Assembly (NCBI RefSeq): GCF_001375495.1
Contig: NZ_LN831057.1
Span: 186,001-250,000 of the forward strand
DNA from: Flaviflexus massiliensis
Lineage (GTDB): Bacteria; Actinomycetota; Actinomycetes; Actinomycetales; Actinomycetaceae
Length of the DNA: 64,000 nucleotides
Direction of reading: 5' to 3'
A model generated the notes under the pieces. That model was given only the letters and a program-made list of their open reading frames with translations, had not been told where the DNA came from and did not search any database. A program made the translations under genes and the position numbers. Numbering within the stretch: the first letter of the stretch is position 1; every line of letters begins with the position of its first letter. Positions 28,324 through 37,256 of the stretch are shown one piece after another.

Positions 28324-29603
28324 GCGCCGCCATTCAACTAGAAGCACCCAAGATGGCTGAAGGCACCCGCATGCCGATCTCGTGGAAGATGTCAATCATC
28401 TACGGGCTCGCAACCCTCCTCAGCCTCTACTTTGCTCTCAACTCCGATGGCGTGGCCGAATTCGTGTGGAAGGAGATTCGCCCCTCACGGGATGGCTCCA
28501 ACCTGCTCCTGTATGCCGACCAGACCGTGTGGGCACTGACCGCGGTCATCGCCATCGCCACCGCCTACTCGGTCTATCGCGCGGTGCGGCGCCAGAAGCA
28601 ACCCCTGTGGCTTGGGCTCATTATTCTCATGGCCCTCGTCGTTGCCTTCCTCACCTTCCAGGGTGGTGGGTCGGGCCGCTTCATCACCATCGCGTTCCTC
28701 TTCTCCGCCACCATTACGGCCGCGCAACCACTCATCTTTGGCTCCATGGCCGGCGTCATCTGCGAACGCGTCGGTGTTGTCAACATCGCGATCGAGGGTC
28801 AGCTCCTCGTCGGCGCCTTCACAGGAGTCGTCGTAGCGTCCGCAACCCAGAATCCGTGGCTTGGCCTGCTGGCGGCACCGCTCGCTGGTGCTCTCGTGGG
28901 CGTGCTGCTCGCGTTCTTCTCAGTCAAGTACGCGGTCGACCAGATCATCGTCGGTGTTGTTCTCAACGTGCTCTGCCTCGGACTCACCTCGTTCCTGCTC
29001 GGCACCGTCGTGCGAGATACCCCGGGCTGGAACTCGATCCAGTTCTCGCTGCCTGTCTGGAGCGTGCCGGTCCTGTCCGACATTCCCTTCATTGGGCCCG
29101 TGTTCTTCCAGCAGACCATCATCACCTACCTTCTCTACGCCGCTCTCATCGCGCTCACCATCATGCTGTTCAGGTCCCGGTGGGGTTTGCGCATGAGGGC
29201 CGTGGGTGAGCACCCGAAGGCAGCAGACACGGTCGGTATCAAGGTCAATAGGACCCGTTTCCTCAACACGGTTTTAGGATCCTCGCTCGCCGGTCTCGGT
29301 GGCGCCTCGTTCACGATCGGTGCGACAACGGTCTTCACGGAAAACATTTCCGCCGGCAACGGCTACATTGCGCTCGCCGCCATGATCCTCGGCAAGTGGC
29401 ATCCGATCGGTGCGATGGGTGCGGCTCTCATGTTCGGTTTTGCTTCCGCGATTGTCGACTTCCTGCCGCTCGTGGCCACCACCCCGATCGACCCGAACCT
29501 GCTCGCCATGATTCCCTACGTTGTCACGATCCTTGCGGTTGCTGGCTTCGTTGGTAAGTCGCGGCCCCCGGCAGCTGAAAACATTCCCTACATCAAGGCA
29601 TGA
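28320..29603 (+). CDS. Nucleoside ABC transporter permease (NupC-like)
   Basis: 427 residues. Residues 1-125 carry three helices before the conserved core, an extension common in actinobacterial homologues. The core shows GSMAGVICERVGVVNIAIEG, YAVDQIIVGVVLNVLCLG and the WGLRMRAVGEHPKAADTVGI loop. Second channel subunit of the importer. ATG overlaps the previous stop (ATGA) with AGGAGG four bases upstream, and the cytidine deaminase gene follows with no gap. Confidence 0.92.
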   Translation: MSAAIQLEAPKMAEGTRMPISWKMSIIYGLATLLSLYFALNSDGVAEFVWKEIRPSRDGSNLLLYADQTVWALTAVIAIATAYSVYRAVRRQKQPLWLGLIILMALVVAFLTFQGGGSGRFITIAFLFSATITAAQPLIFGSMAGVICERVGVVNIAIEGQLLVGAFTGVVVASATQNPWLGLLAAPLAGALVGVLLAFFSVKYAVDQIIVGVVLNVLCLGLTSFLLGTVVRDTPGWNSIQFSLPVWSVPVLSDIPFIGPVFFQQTIITYLLYAALIALTIMLFRSRWGLRMRAVGEHPKAADTVGIKVNRTRFLNTVLGSSLAGLGGASFTIGATTVFTENISAGNGYIALAAMILGKWHPIGAMGAALMFGFASAIVDFLPLVATTPIDPNLLAMIPYVVTILAVAGFVGKSRPPAAENIPYIKA

Positions 29604-29605
29604 TC

Positions 29606-30004
29606 ATGACGAACTGGGACGAGCTACGCCAGGTAGCAATCGATGCGATGAAGATGGCCTACGTGCCCTACTCGGGATTCCCGGTGGGTGCGGCAGGCCA
29701 GCGGGAAGATGGCCAGATCTTCTCCGGATGCAACGTGGAGAACGCCGGATACGGCGTCACACTATGTGCCGAATGTGGGATGATCTCCGACCTCGTCAAA
29801 GCCGGGGGAGGCAAGCTCGCTGCGTTCCTGTGCGTCAACGGGAACGAAGAACTCACCTCACCGTGCGGCCGGTGCCGCCAACTCCTGTGGGAGCACGGCA
29901 CGGCCACCACCCAAATCATGCTCCCGGAAGGAATCATCTCCCTTCCCGAGCTGCTCCCGTATGGTTTTGGCGTATCCGATCTTGCGCAGGTTGAAAGGAA
30001 GTAA
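29606..30004 (+). CDS. cdd: Cytidine deaminase
   Basis: 132 residues, the compact tetrameric type. It deaminates imported cytidine and deoxycytidine to uridine and deoxyuridine. Zn ligands and catalytic Glu are in CNVEN, TLCAECG and SPCGRCRQLL; YVPYSGFPVGAA is the usual N-terminal motif. Two ATGs compete: 29600 overlaps the permease stop, whereas 29606 has AAGG seven bases upstream and is preferred. The gene lies between the importer and thymidine phosphorylase, forming a pyrimidine salvage operon. Confidence 0.95.
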   Translation: MTNWDELRQVAIDAMKMAYVPYSGFPVGAAGQREDGQIFSGCNVENAGYGVTLCAECGMISDLVKAGGGKLAAFLCVNGNEELTSPCGRCRQLLWEHGTATTQIMLPEGIISLPELLPYGFGVSDLAQVERK

Positions 30005-30006
30005 CC

Positions 30007-31287
30007 GTGACCGAAAAGTTTGATGCCGTCGACATTATTCGCACCAAACGTGACCGCGAGGTCCTGTCCGAACACCAGATCGCGTGGGTCATTGACGCCT
30101 ACACTCGCGGAGTAGTTGCCGAGGAGCAGATGTCTGCGCTCGCGATGGCGATCTTCCTCAACGGCATGAATCCGGATGAGATTTCGCAGTGGACTCAGGC
30201 GATGATTAACTCCGGTGAAGTCATGGACTTCTCGTCGCTGACGAAACCCACCACGGATAAGCATTCCACCGGGGGAGTGGGCGACAAGATCACCCTGCCG
30301 CTCGCACCCCTCGTTGCCTCATACGGGGTGGCCGTGCCGCAGCTTTCTGGCCGCGGACTCGGACACACCGGCGGAACCCTGGACAAGCTGGAAGCGATCC
30401 CGGGATGGCGCGCGAACCTGTCGAACGATGAGATTCTCGCTCAGCTGGAATCCGTTGGCGCCGTCATCTGCGCCGCGGGCTCCGGCCTCGCTCCCGCGGA
30501 CAAGAAGCTGTATGCCCTGCGTGACATTACCTCCACGGTCGAATCCATCCCTCTCATTGCTTCGTCGATCATGTCGAAGAAGATCGCGGAAGGAACCGAC
30601 TCACTGATCCTTGACGTCAAGGTCGGATCGGGTGCGTTCATGAAGAACCTCGAGCAGGCTCGTCAGCTCGCCACAACGATGGTGGAGATCGGCAAGCAGG
30701 CGGGAACCCACACCGTAGCGTTGCTGACGGACATGTCCGTCCCACTCGGACGCAAGATCGGCAACGCACTCGAAGTGGAAGAGTCCGTTGAGGTTCTCGC
30801 AGGTGGCGGGCCGGCCGACGTTGTGGAGCTGACCGTGGCTTTGGCCCGGGAAATGCTCCTCGCGGCAGGAGTGGATGTCGATCCTACCGAGAACCTCGAG
30901 AACGGCCTGGCGATGGACTCGTGGAAGGCCATGATCCGGGCGCAGGATGGGGATCCGGATGCTCCGCTACCCACAGCCAAGCACACCGAGACGGTCGTGG
31001 CTGAGTCCGATGGCGTGATTTCGGGGCTGGATGCTCTCAAGCTCGGCTACGCTTCCTGGAAGCTCGGAGCGGGCCGTGCCCGCAAGGAAGACCCGGTACA
31101 GGCCGGTGCCGGTGTCACGATCCACGCCCACCTGGGCGAGCCTGTCAAGGCTGGTCAGGCACTCCTCACCCTTCACACGGATGACGAGCCGCGGGTTGAA
31201 CGGGCGAAAGAGTCCCTTGAGGGTGCGATCACGATCAGCACCATGGCATCGACCCGCGACTCGGTGCTGTTGGATCGGATCTCCTAG
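30007..31287 (+). CDS. deoA: Thymidine phosphorylase
   Basis: 426 residues. It phosphorolyses thymidine or uridine-type deoxynucleosides to base and deoxyribose 1-phosphate. The signature SGRGLGHTGGTLDKLEAIPG is clear, with KHSTGGVGDK phosphate-binding residues upstream and SLILDVKVGSGAFMK following. GTG at 30007, two bases after cdd, with an AAAGGAAG ribosome site. The last base of its TAG is the first base of the next gene's GTG. Confidence 0.96.
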   Translation: MTEKFDAVDIIRTKRDREVLSEHQIAWVIDAYTRGVVAEEQMSALAMAIFLNGMNPDEISQWTQAMINSGEVMDFSSLTKPTTDKHSTGGVGDKITLPLAPLVASYGVAVPQLSGRGLGHTGGTLDKLEAIPGWRANLSNDEILAQLESVGAVICAAGSGLAPADKKLYALRDITSTVESIPLIASSIMSKKIAEGTDSLILDVKVGSGAFMKNLEQARQLATTMVEIGKQAGTHTVALLTDMSVPLGRKIGNALEVEESVEVLAGGGPADVVELTVALAREMLLAAGVDVDPTENLENGLAMDSWKAMIRAQDGDPDAPLPTAKHTETVVAESDGVISGLDALKLGYASWKLGAGRARKEDPVQAGAGVTIHAHLGEPVKAGQALLTLHTDDEPRVERAKESLEGAITISTMASTRDSVLLDRIS

Positions 31288-31979
31288 TGCTGGATGGGTT
31301 CCATCTCGGTCGGGTGGTGGCGCCCTTGCAGCGCCCCATCCGCACCCGAGTGGGCACCTCCACCCCACCCACATACCCGCCCGTCCCCGTTGTTCTCGGG
31401 CAAACCCTCGTCACCCAGGCCGATGCAACCAAATGCGGGGCAGCGGTCTTGCTTATGTTGGAAGCCTCCGGTGATCCAACACTGGCGCGCGAGCTAGAAA
31501 ACAACCCCGAACTCATCACTACCTACCAGCAGACCATTCATGATCGGGTGAGCAGACGTGCCGTGGGACCGGTGGATTGGCCCCAAAGTTTTGGGAGCCC
31601 GCCGTGGACACTCGCGCGCGAGGCACGCTTCCCGGGAGTTACCTACCGGGCTCATGCGCTCGATGACAGGACTGAGCACGGTCGGGACCTACTTCATGCG
31701 GTCCTGCACGCGAACCAGTCCGGGATCCCCGTCCCCCTGTACACGGGCGGGAATATTGGGCAGGGGCTCGCGAGAGCATTGCCTCGGCATGTGGTTCTTG
31801 CCGTCCCCCACACCCTCGAAACTCGGAGCAGTTCCCTGCGGATCTACGAGCCATCCGCGGGAATGCTGTACGACGTCAGCATCGATGAACTCCTGAAACG
31901 GACCACGAAACATAGGGCGTTGGGGAACTGGACGCACGTCGTGTGGGCGATCCTGCCCTATCCGACAAAGTCCGCCTAG
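31287..31979 (+). CDS. C39-peptidase-like (papain-fold) protein of unknown function
   Basis: 230 residues, no named family recognised. The segment TLVTQADATKCGAAVLLML strongly resembles the Gln-x4-Asp-Cys-Gly-Ala-Ala active-site motif of C39/papain-like domains, giving Gln44 and Cys50. PRHVVLAV supplies the expected His168, and RIYEPSAG the third position, with Glu188 where C39 enzymes have Asp. There is no signal peptide or ABC domain; the protein looks cytosolic. Its GTG shares one base with the deoA stop (TAGTG), so translation is coupled to nucleoside salvage. Possible roles are a peptidase, a transglutaminase-like enzyme or an inactive binding fold. Function is not assigned. Confidence 0.7.
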   Translation: MLDGFHLGRVVAPLQRPIRTRVGTSTPPTYPPVPVVLGQTLVTQADATKCGAAVLLMLEASGDPTLARELENNPELITTYQQTIHDRVSRRAVGPVDWPQSFGSPPWTLAREARFPGVTYRAHALDDRTEHGRDLLHAVLHANQSGIPVPLYTGGNIGQGLARALPRHVVLAVPHTLETRSSSLRIYEPSAGMLYDVSIDELLKRTTKHRALGNWTHVVWAILPYPTKSA

Positions 31980-32018
31980 CAGCACCGGCCGATCTGGGGC
32001 AGGGAAAGACAATCGAAG

Positions 32019-32064
32019 AAAGAAGGGGAGGACACAACGCTGGTATTGTGCCCTCCACTTCTTT
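32019..32064. terminator. Bidirectional terminator of the nucleoside operon and pmmB
   Basis: A 19-base arm (32019-32037) pairs with 32046-32064 with two mismatches. It starts with AAAGAAG and ends with CTTCTTT, so each strand ends its stem in a T-rich arm. It lies between convergent genes. Confidence 0.8.
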
Positions 32065-32091
32065 GCCTCCTAAACGAGGTGAATACTCGCG

Positions 32092-33756
32092 CTAGGGAAG
32101 AGTCAGTGCCTGGGACATGTCCTGCTGAAGGCGGGACATGCGAGCCGAGGCCGCGGAACGTGCCTGGGATAGGCTGTCGGTCACGGGTTCGATGACTTCC
32201 AGGTAGCACTTGACCTTCGGCTCGGTTCCCGAGGGCCGCACAACGGCACGATCCCCGCGCTCGTTGAGCAGCACGATGGCATCGGTTGGGGGAAGTTCGT
32301 CAGAGCCCTCCGTGAGGTCTTCGGTGCTGACAACCGGGAAACCGGCAAGCATGGTGGGCGGGTTTGCTCGCAGGTGTGCCATGGTGGCGGGCATGAGCCC
32401 CAGGTCGCTCACCCGGATCGTCACCGGGGCCGTGAGGTAAACACCGTGCTTGATCGCCATCTCATCCAGCCGGTCGGACACGGTCATGCCCTTGGAGCGG
32501 AGTGATGAGGCAATGTAGGCGAGCATGAGCCCGGCCGAGATCCCATCCTTGTCCCTTACGCCGTCGGGATCGACGCAGAATCCGATCGCTTCCTCGTAGC
32601 CAAAGATCAGGTCGGGGACGCGGGCAATCCACTTAAAACCGGTCAGCGTGGACTCGTGGGTGAGGCCGTGACGTCCCGCGATCTCTTTGAGGAGGCGAGA
32701 GGAGACGATCGACGAGGCGAGTGTGCCACCGGTGAGTGCACCGATGCGGGCGATCTGGTCGCCGATGAGGGAACCGATTTCATCCCCGGACAGCTGACGC
32801 CATTCGTCTCGTTCGGGGATCGCCGCCGAGCAGCGGTCAGCATCCGGGTCGTTGGCGATGACAAGGTCGGCCTTGAGGGACTTGGCGGTAGCAATCGCCA
32901 AATCGAGAGCCCCGGGTTCTTCAGGGTTGGGGAAGGAAACGGTGGGGAAGTCCGGATCGGGTTGGGCCTGTTGATCGACTTCGTACACGTTCGTGAACCC
33001 GGCCCGGTGGAGAACTTCCTTCATGGTAGTGCCGCCAACTCCGTGCATGGAGGTGATGACAATCTTCATGTCGGTGCGGTTCTGGTACGGAACAAGCGAA
33101 GAAGTTCGTTCCAGGTAGGCTTCCTTCACCTCGGGGCCGATCTCGGTCCACCCGGTCGTGGCGAGCGGGATCTCGTCGGCATGTGGGGTGAGCGCAATCT
33201 TCTCGGCGATCATCGAATCGTATGGCGGAATGATCTGCACTCCCTGCCCATCACCCGTGACGGCCCGGCCACCGAGGTAGACCTTGTAGCCATTGTCGCG
33301 CGGGGGATTGTGGGAGGCCGTCACCATGACCCCGGCATCCGCATTGAGATGACGCACGGCCCACGCGAGAAGCGGGGTGGGCACGTGGGAGGGGTAGATC
33401 ATGGCCCGGGCACCCATGGCCGTCGCAACAGCGGCGGTGTCGAGGGCGAAGTCGCGGCTGTTGTGGCGAGCATCATAACCGATGACAAGCAGGGCGTTGC
33501 GGCCGACCTGCTCCTGGAGGAAGTCGATGAGGCCAGCTGCTGCTTTGCGGACGACGGCACGGTTCATGCGGTGCGGTCCGCCCGCCATCTCACCCCGCAG
33601 GCCCGCAGTTCCGAATTCGAGAAGGCTTCCAAACCGGTCCTCGAGTTCCTTCGTGGCCTCGGCATCCCCGTCTGCTGATCGCTTCTTCAGGTCGGTGAGT
33701 TCACGACGGGTCACCGGATCCGGGTCGTGCTCGATCCAGGAATCAATATCAATCAT
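32092..33756 (-). CDS. pmmB: Phosphomannomutase / phosphoglucomutase (phosphopentomutase-like long form)
   Basis: 554 residues of the alpha-D-phosphohexomutase superfamily, long PGM2-like subfamily. The active-site serine is in TASHNPPRDNGYKVY, the metal site in NDPDADRCSA, the sugar loop around GYEEAIGFCVD, and the phosphate loop in RPSGTEPKVKCY. FGTAGLRGEMAGGPHRMN marks the N-terminus. Members of this branch may act on mannose, glucose or pentose 1-phosphates; next to punA and not far from deoA, a role in pentose-phosphate recovery from nucleosides is plausible (inference). ATG overlaps the punA stop (ATGA on the minus strand). Mycobacterium has the same deoD-pmmB order. Confidence 0.9.
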   Translation of the reverse strand: MIDIDSWIEHDPDPVTRRELTDLKKRSADGDAEATKELEDRFGSLLEFGTAGLRGEMAGGPHRMNRAVVRKAAAGLIDFLQEQVGRNALLVIGYDARHNSRDFALDTAAVATAMGARAMIYPSHVPTPLLAWAVRHLNADAGVMVTASHNPPRDNGYKVYLGGRAVTGDGQGVQIIPPYDSMIAEKIALTPHADEIPLATTGWTEIGPEVKEAYLERTSSLVPYQNRTDMKIVITSMHGVGGTTMKEVLHRAGFTNVYEVDQQAQPDPDFPTVSFPNPEEPGALDLAIATAKSLKADLVIANDPDADRCSAAIPERDEWRQLSGDEIGSLIGDQIARIGALTGGTLASSIVSSRLLKEIAGRHGLTHESTLTGFKWIARVPDLIFGYEEAIGFCVDPDGVRDKDGISAGLMLAYIASSLRSKGMTVSDRLDEMAIKHGVYLTAPVTIRVSDLGLMPATMAHLRANPPTMLAGFPVVSTEDLTEGSDELPPTDAIVLLNERGDRAVVRPSGTEPKVKCYLEVIEPVTDSLSQARSAASARMSRLQQDMSQALTLP

Positions 33757-34565
33757 GATTGGCTCATTTCCGTGATGATGCTGGCGAGCAGGCTTGCCAG
33801 GCGCGGCCCGGCATCGGCACCAGCCTGGAGAACGTCCTCGTGGGAGAGGGGAGCGGGAGCGAAACCGGCCGCCTGGTTCGTGACGAGCGAGATACCGAGA
33901 ACTTCGAGCCCCGCCTCACGTGCCGCGATCGTTTCGAGGGCGGTAGACATGCCCACGAGGTCAGCGCCGAGCAGGCGAGCCATCTTTACCTCGGCAGGAG
34001 TCTCGTATTGGGGGCCGGGGAACTGGGCGTACACGCCTTCCGGCAGGTTCGGATCCACGCGGCGCGCAACCTCGCGCAGGCGCGGGCTGTAGGCATCGGT
34101 GAGGTCCACGAACCTGGCACCCTGGATGGGGGAGGTGGAGGTCAGGTTGATGTGGTCCTTAAGCAGCACAGCGGTTCCGGGCCCCCATTCGGGAACAGTT
34201 GATCCGCACCCATTGGTCAAGATGAGGGAGGTGGCCCCGAGCTTTGCCGCGGTGCGCACACCGTGTGCGACAGGGCCGACGCCCTTCCCTTCGTACAGGT
34301 GGGTGCGTGCCCCAAGAATGAGGACGTGCCCACCTCCGGCAAGTTCACGAACAGTGAGGCTACCGCCGTGGCCGGCTACGCCCGAAACACTGAAACCGGG
34401 CACTTCTTCGGCGGGGAGGCGTACGACGATGTCGCCCAGAAGGTCCTCCGCGCCTTTCCAGCCCGATCCGAGTATGAGAGCAAGTTGAATGGTGTCGATT
34501 CCGCTCTGACGCCGAATGTGATCGGCTGCCTCAGCGGCAAGGACATAGGGATCCTGAGTAGTCAT
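33753..34565 (-). CDS. punA: Purine nucleoside phosphorylase, trimeric type
   Basis: 270 residues. It splits inosine or guanosine with phosphate. Family marks are LILGSGWKGAEDLLG, the phosphate-binding GARTHLYEGKG, LTNGCGSTVPEWGPG, GPQYETPAEVKMAR, and VGMSTALETIAAREAG followed by SLVTNQAAG (base-binding Asn). First gene of a punA-pmmB unit. The ATG at 34565 has TACCGT six bases upstream and no Shine-Dalgarno, so it is probably leaderless. It diverges from lpdA with 80 bases between. Confidence 0.94.
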   Translation of the reverse strand: MTTQDPYVLAAEAADHIRRQSGIDTIQLALILGSGWKGAEDLLGDIVVRLPAEEVPGFSVSGVAGHGGSLTVRELAGGGHVLILGARTHLYEGKGVGPVAHGVRTAAKLGATSLILTNGCGSTVPEWGPGTAVLLKDHINLTSTSPIQGARFVDLTDAYSPRLREVARRVDPNLPEGVYAQFPGPQYETPAEVKMARLLGADLVGMSTALETIAAREAGLEVLGISLVTNQAAGFAPAPLSHEDVLQAGADAGPRLASLLASIITEMSQS

Positions 34566-34571
34566 GAATCT

Positions 34572-34577
34572 ACGGTA
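34572..34577 (-). promoter_or_regulatory. -10 element of punA, leaderless-type
   Basis: On the minus strand TACCGT ends six bases before the punA ATG. No ribosome site lies between. Confidence 0.4.
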
Positions 34578-34645
34578 CATTCTCCGCACCACATTTCGTT
34601 ATCCATTCCTAAGAGTGCCCCAAGCGGCAACTTATTTGACACAAT

Positions 34646-36187
34646 GTGACGGTGGATACAACGCAGGAGCAAAGCAGTACTGGCCCGACCGCTTCAGGGG
34701 CACCCAAAGGCAAACTACCCGGAGCTTCCCGAGTACGATCCGGCTCACGAGTCGTCATCATCGGCGGTGGACCTGGCGGCTACGAAGCAGCACTGTCAGC
34801 CCGCCAGCTCGGAGCGGTTGTCACCCTCATCGAAAACAAGGGAATGGGAGGCAGCGCGGTCCTAACCGACGTGGTCCCCTCCAAGACTCTCATCGCTTCA
34901 GCCGAATGGCTCCATTCGGTTGAATCCGCCGATGAACTCGGAATCGTTGCCACGGGAGAACCCTGGACCGTATCCCTTCCCGCCATCAACCGCCGCGTCC
35001 TCGACCTTGCCTCTCGGCAGTCGAACGACATTCGCGACCGCGTCATCAGCCAGGGTGCCGAAGTGCTCGCCGGCAAGGGAACCATCCTCACTGCTTTGGG
35101 AAGCAACGGTACCCGCATCGTCCGCGCCTACCTGGATGACGGGACTTCGCAGGACATTGAGGCCGAAATTGTTCTTGTCGCCACGGGTGCCACGCCACGG
35201 GAGTTGCCGGATGCGAAGCCGGACGGGGAGCGGATCCTCAACTGGACCCAAATGTATTCGATGACCGAACGGCCCGAACACCTTGTCGTCGTTGGTTCCG
35301 GTGTGACCGGCGCCGAGTTCGCTGGCGCCTACATGGGGATCGGCGTGAAAGTCACCCTCGTCTCCTCCCGCGACCGAGTGTTGCCGAACGAAGACCCGGA
35401 TGCCGCGAACGTTATCGAGAACGTCTTTGCGCGCCGGGGGATGACGATTCTGTCCCGCTCCCGTGCCGAATCCGTGACGCGCACAGACGACGGTGTGCTC
35501 GTGACCCTGGCGGATGGTCGCACGGTTGAAGCATCCCACTGCCTCATGGCGGTTGGTTCAATCCCCAATACGGAAGGACTTGGCCTTGAAGAAGCCGGAG
35601 TCCAGCTCACCGACTCGGGACATATCCTCGTCGACAAGGTGTCGCGTACGACAGCCTTCCGCATCTATGCTGCCGGGGACGTCACGGGCTCCATGCCGCT
35701 CGCATCCGTGGCGGCCATGCAGGGCCGCATCGCTATGAACCACGCCCTCGGTGACTACGTGGAGCCCCTCGACATTGCGAAAGTCGCATCCAATATTTTC
35801 ACCGCTCCCGAGATCGCCCACGTGGGTGCCACCCAGCAACAGTGCGATGAGGGGCTTGATGCTGTCGTAACGCTCGTTCCGCTCATGAGGAACCCGAGGG
35901 CGAAGATGCAGGGCATGACGGAGGGCTTCATCAAGTTGATCGCCGAGACCTCGACCCGGGTCATTATTGGTGGCGTCGTGGTTGCCCCGGGAGCATCCGA
36001 ATACATTCTGCCCATCGCACTCGCCGTCACCGCCCGCATGACAGCCGACGACATGGCATCCGTCTTCACGGTTTATCCATCCCTGTCAGGATCACTGACG
36101 GAAGCCGCCCGCCAACTCCGCAATTCGATCGCTGCCACAGATATTCGAGAGCGCCTCAACCCGCACGACAGGACACCGAACAGGTAG
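34646..36187 (+). CDS. lpdA: LpdA-type NAD(P)H-quinone dehydrogenase (flavoprotein disulfide reductase family)
   Basis: 513 residues. FAD motif VVIIGGGPGGYEAALSARQLG near residue 36, then GMGGSAVLTDVVPSKTLIAS, where true dihydrolipoamide dehydrogenases have the redox pair CxxxxC. Both cysteines are absent, as in mycobacterial LpdA (Rv3303c), which reduces quinones rather than lipoamide. The NAD(P) motif VVVGSGVTGAEFAGAYMGIG and YAAGDVTGSMPLASVA follow, then a dimerisation domain. An N-terminal Ser/Gly/Lys-rich stretch of about 33 residues precedes the FAD domain. The start may be GTG 34646 or GTG 34652; the latter has CACAAT six bases upstream. Confidence 0.88.
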   Translation: MTVDTTQEQSSTGPTASGAPKGKLPGASRVRSGSRVVIIGGGPGGYEAALSARQLGAVVTLIENKGMGGSAVLTDVVPSKTLIASAEWLHSVESADELGIVATGEPWTVSLPAINRRVLDLASRQSNDIRDRVISQGAEVLAGKGTILTALGSNGTRIVRAYLDDGTSQDIEAEIVLVATGATPRELPDAKPDGERILNWTQMYSMTERPEHLVVVGSGVTGAEFAGAYMGIGVKVTLVSSRDRVLPNEDPDAANVIENVFARRGMTILSRSRAESVTRTDDGVLVTLADGRTVEASHCLMAVGSIPNTEGLGLEEAGVQLTDSGHILVDKVSRTTAFRIYAAGDVTGSMPLASVAAMQGRIAMNHALGDYVEPLDIAKVASNIFTAPEIAHVGATQQQCDEGLDAVVTLVPLMRNPRAKMQGMTEGFIKLIAETSTRVIIGGVVVAPGASEYILPIALAVTARMTADDMASVFTVYPSLSGSLTEAARQLRNSIAATDIRERLNPHDRTPNR

Positions 36188-36214
36188 GGTCATACGGACG
36201 AAAGGAACAAATCG

Positions 36215-36967
36215 ATGAAATCCTACCGACGTGGCCCCGTACTCCTTCGCGGCGATCAAATCCCCAAGTCAACAACAGATGCCAGGCTCCTCGCCCCCGA
36301 TCAGGATTCCTCCTGGGTCCATTCTGACCCGTGGCGGGTCATGCGCATCCAAGCCGAATTCGTTGAAGGCTTCGGGGCGCTCGCGGACCTCGGGCCCGCG
36401 GTCTCCGTTTTCGGTTCCGCCCGCACCTACGAGGATGATCCGGCATACAAGTTGACGGTGGAGATTGGTAAGAAGCTTGTCGAGAACGACTTCGCGGTCA
36501 TCACCGGTGGCGGCCCCGGCATCATGAAAGCCGCGAATCAGGGTGCGGTTGAGGCAAAGGGTGTTTCAGTTGGTCTCGGTATCGAACTACCCTTCGAGCA
36601 GGGCATGAACGATCACGTCGACCTGGGCATCAACTTCCGCTACTTCTTTATTCGCAAGACCATGTTCGTCAAGTACTCCCTCGGGTTCATCGTGCTTCCC
36701 GGAGGCTTCGGCACGCTCGACGAACTGTTCGAGGCCCTCACCCTCGTACAAACCCACAAGGTCCGTTCCTTCCCGATCGTTCTCGTGGGCCGCGACTTTT
36801 GGCAGGGCCTGGTCGACTGGATTAAGAATACGCAGCTCGTGGCCGGCATGATCTCACCGCAGGAACTGGACCTCATCAGTGTTGTTGACACTGCTGAGGA
36901 AGCGATTGAGGCTGTATTGGCCGGAATTAGTGCGGTTGCCGAGGAAGTGAACAGCGAGCTTCAGTGA
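36215..36967 (+). CDS. LOG-family protein (TIGR00730, cytokinin riboside phosphoribohydrolase-like)
   Basis: 250 residues. The Rossmann-like domain carries SVFGSARTYEDD, VITGGGPGIMKAANQGA and the diagnostic PGGFGTLDELFEALTLVQTHK. LOG proteins hydrolyse nucleoside 5'-monophosphates to base and ribose 5-phosphate; the physiological substrate in bacteria is often unclear. ATG at 36215 after AAAGGAAC, 27 bases behind lpdA, so co-transcription is possible. Confidence 0.88.
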   Translation: MKSYRRGPVLLRGDQIPKSTTDARLLAPDQDSSWVHSDPWRVMRIQAEFVEGFGALADLGPAVSVFGSARTYEDDPAYKLTVEIGKKLVENDFAVITGGGPGIMKAANQGAVEAKGVSVGLGIELPFEQGMNDHVDLGINFRYFFIRKTMFVKYSLGFIVLPGGFGTLDELFEALTLVQTHKVRSFPIVLVGRDFWQGLVDWIKNTQLVAGMISPQELDLISVVDTAEEAIEAVLAGISAVAEEVNSELQ

Positions 36968-36976
36968 CGTAATTCT

Positions 36977-37011
36977 CCCCTCTGGTCTTCCAATGACGTA
37001 AACTAGAGGGG
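36977..37011 (+). terminator. Hairpin between LOG gene and DUF3117 gene
   Basis: CCCCTCT (36977-36983) pairs with AGAGGGG (37005-37011) across 21 bases. TAAACT (36999-37004) inside the loop is a candidate -10 for the following gene, so the element may be both terminator and promoter region. Evidence is modest. Confidence 0.4.
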
Positions 37012-37037
37012 ACCTTTAAGTTGAAGGAGACAAACAC

Positions 37038-37205
37038 ATGGCAGCGCAGAAACCCCGCTCGGGTGACGGACCTATCGAAGTGGCAAAAGAAGGCCGCGGG
37101 ATCGTCATGAGAATCCCAGTTGATGGCGGAGGACGCCTGGTGATCGAAATGAACGCTGAAGAAGCTACAGAACTCGGTGCCGCGCTCAACGCAGTCGTAA
37201 GCTAG
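37038..37205 (+). CDS. DUF3117 small protein
   Basis: 55 residues, a very short gene. The sequence begins MAAQKPRSGDGPIEVAKEGR, followed by GIVMRIPVDGGGRLVIEMN and a helical end (AEEATELGAALNAVV). It matches the small, strongly conserved actinobacterial DUF3117 family of unknown function. AAGGAG lies seven bases before the ATG. It is flanked by hairpins on both sides, so it is probably its own transcription unit. In Mycobacterium the homologue lies in the same general neighbourhood as the LOG and O-methyltransferase genes. Confidence 0.92.
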   Translation: MAAQKPRSGDGPIEVAKEGRGIVMRIPVDGGGRLVIEMNAEEATELGAALNAVVS

Positions 37206-37217
37206 CTTCTACAACTA

Positions 37218-37256
37218 TTCCCGGACACAACAGGAGTTGCTGTCCGGGAATTCTTT
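37218..37256 (+). terminator. Rho-independent terminator after DUF3117
   Basis: TTCCCGGACA (37218-37227) pairs perfectly with TGTCCGGGAA (37241-37250), and TTCTTT follows. The loop can pair CAAC/GTTG. From 37257 to the next stop codon at 37411 nothing is recognised. Confidence 0.88.
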
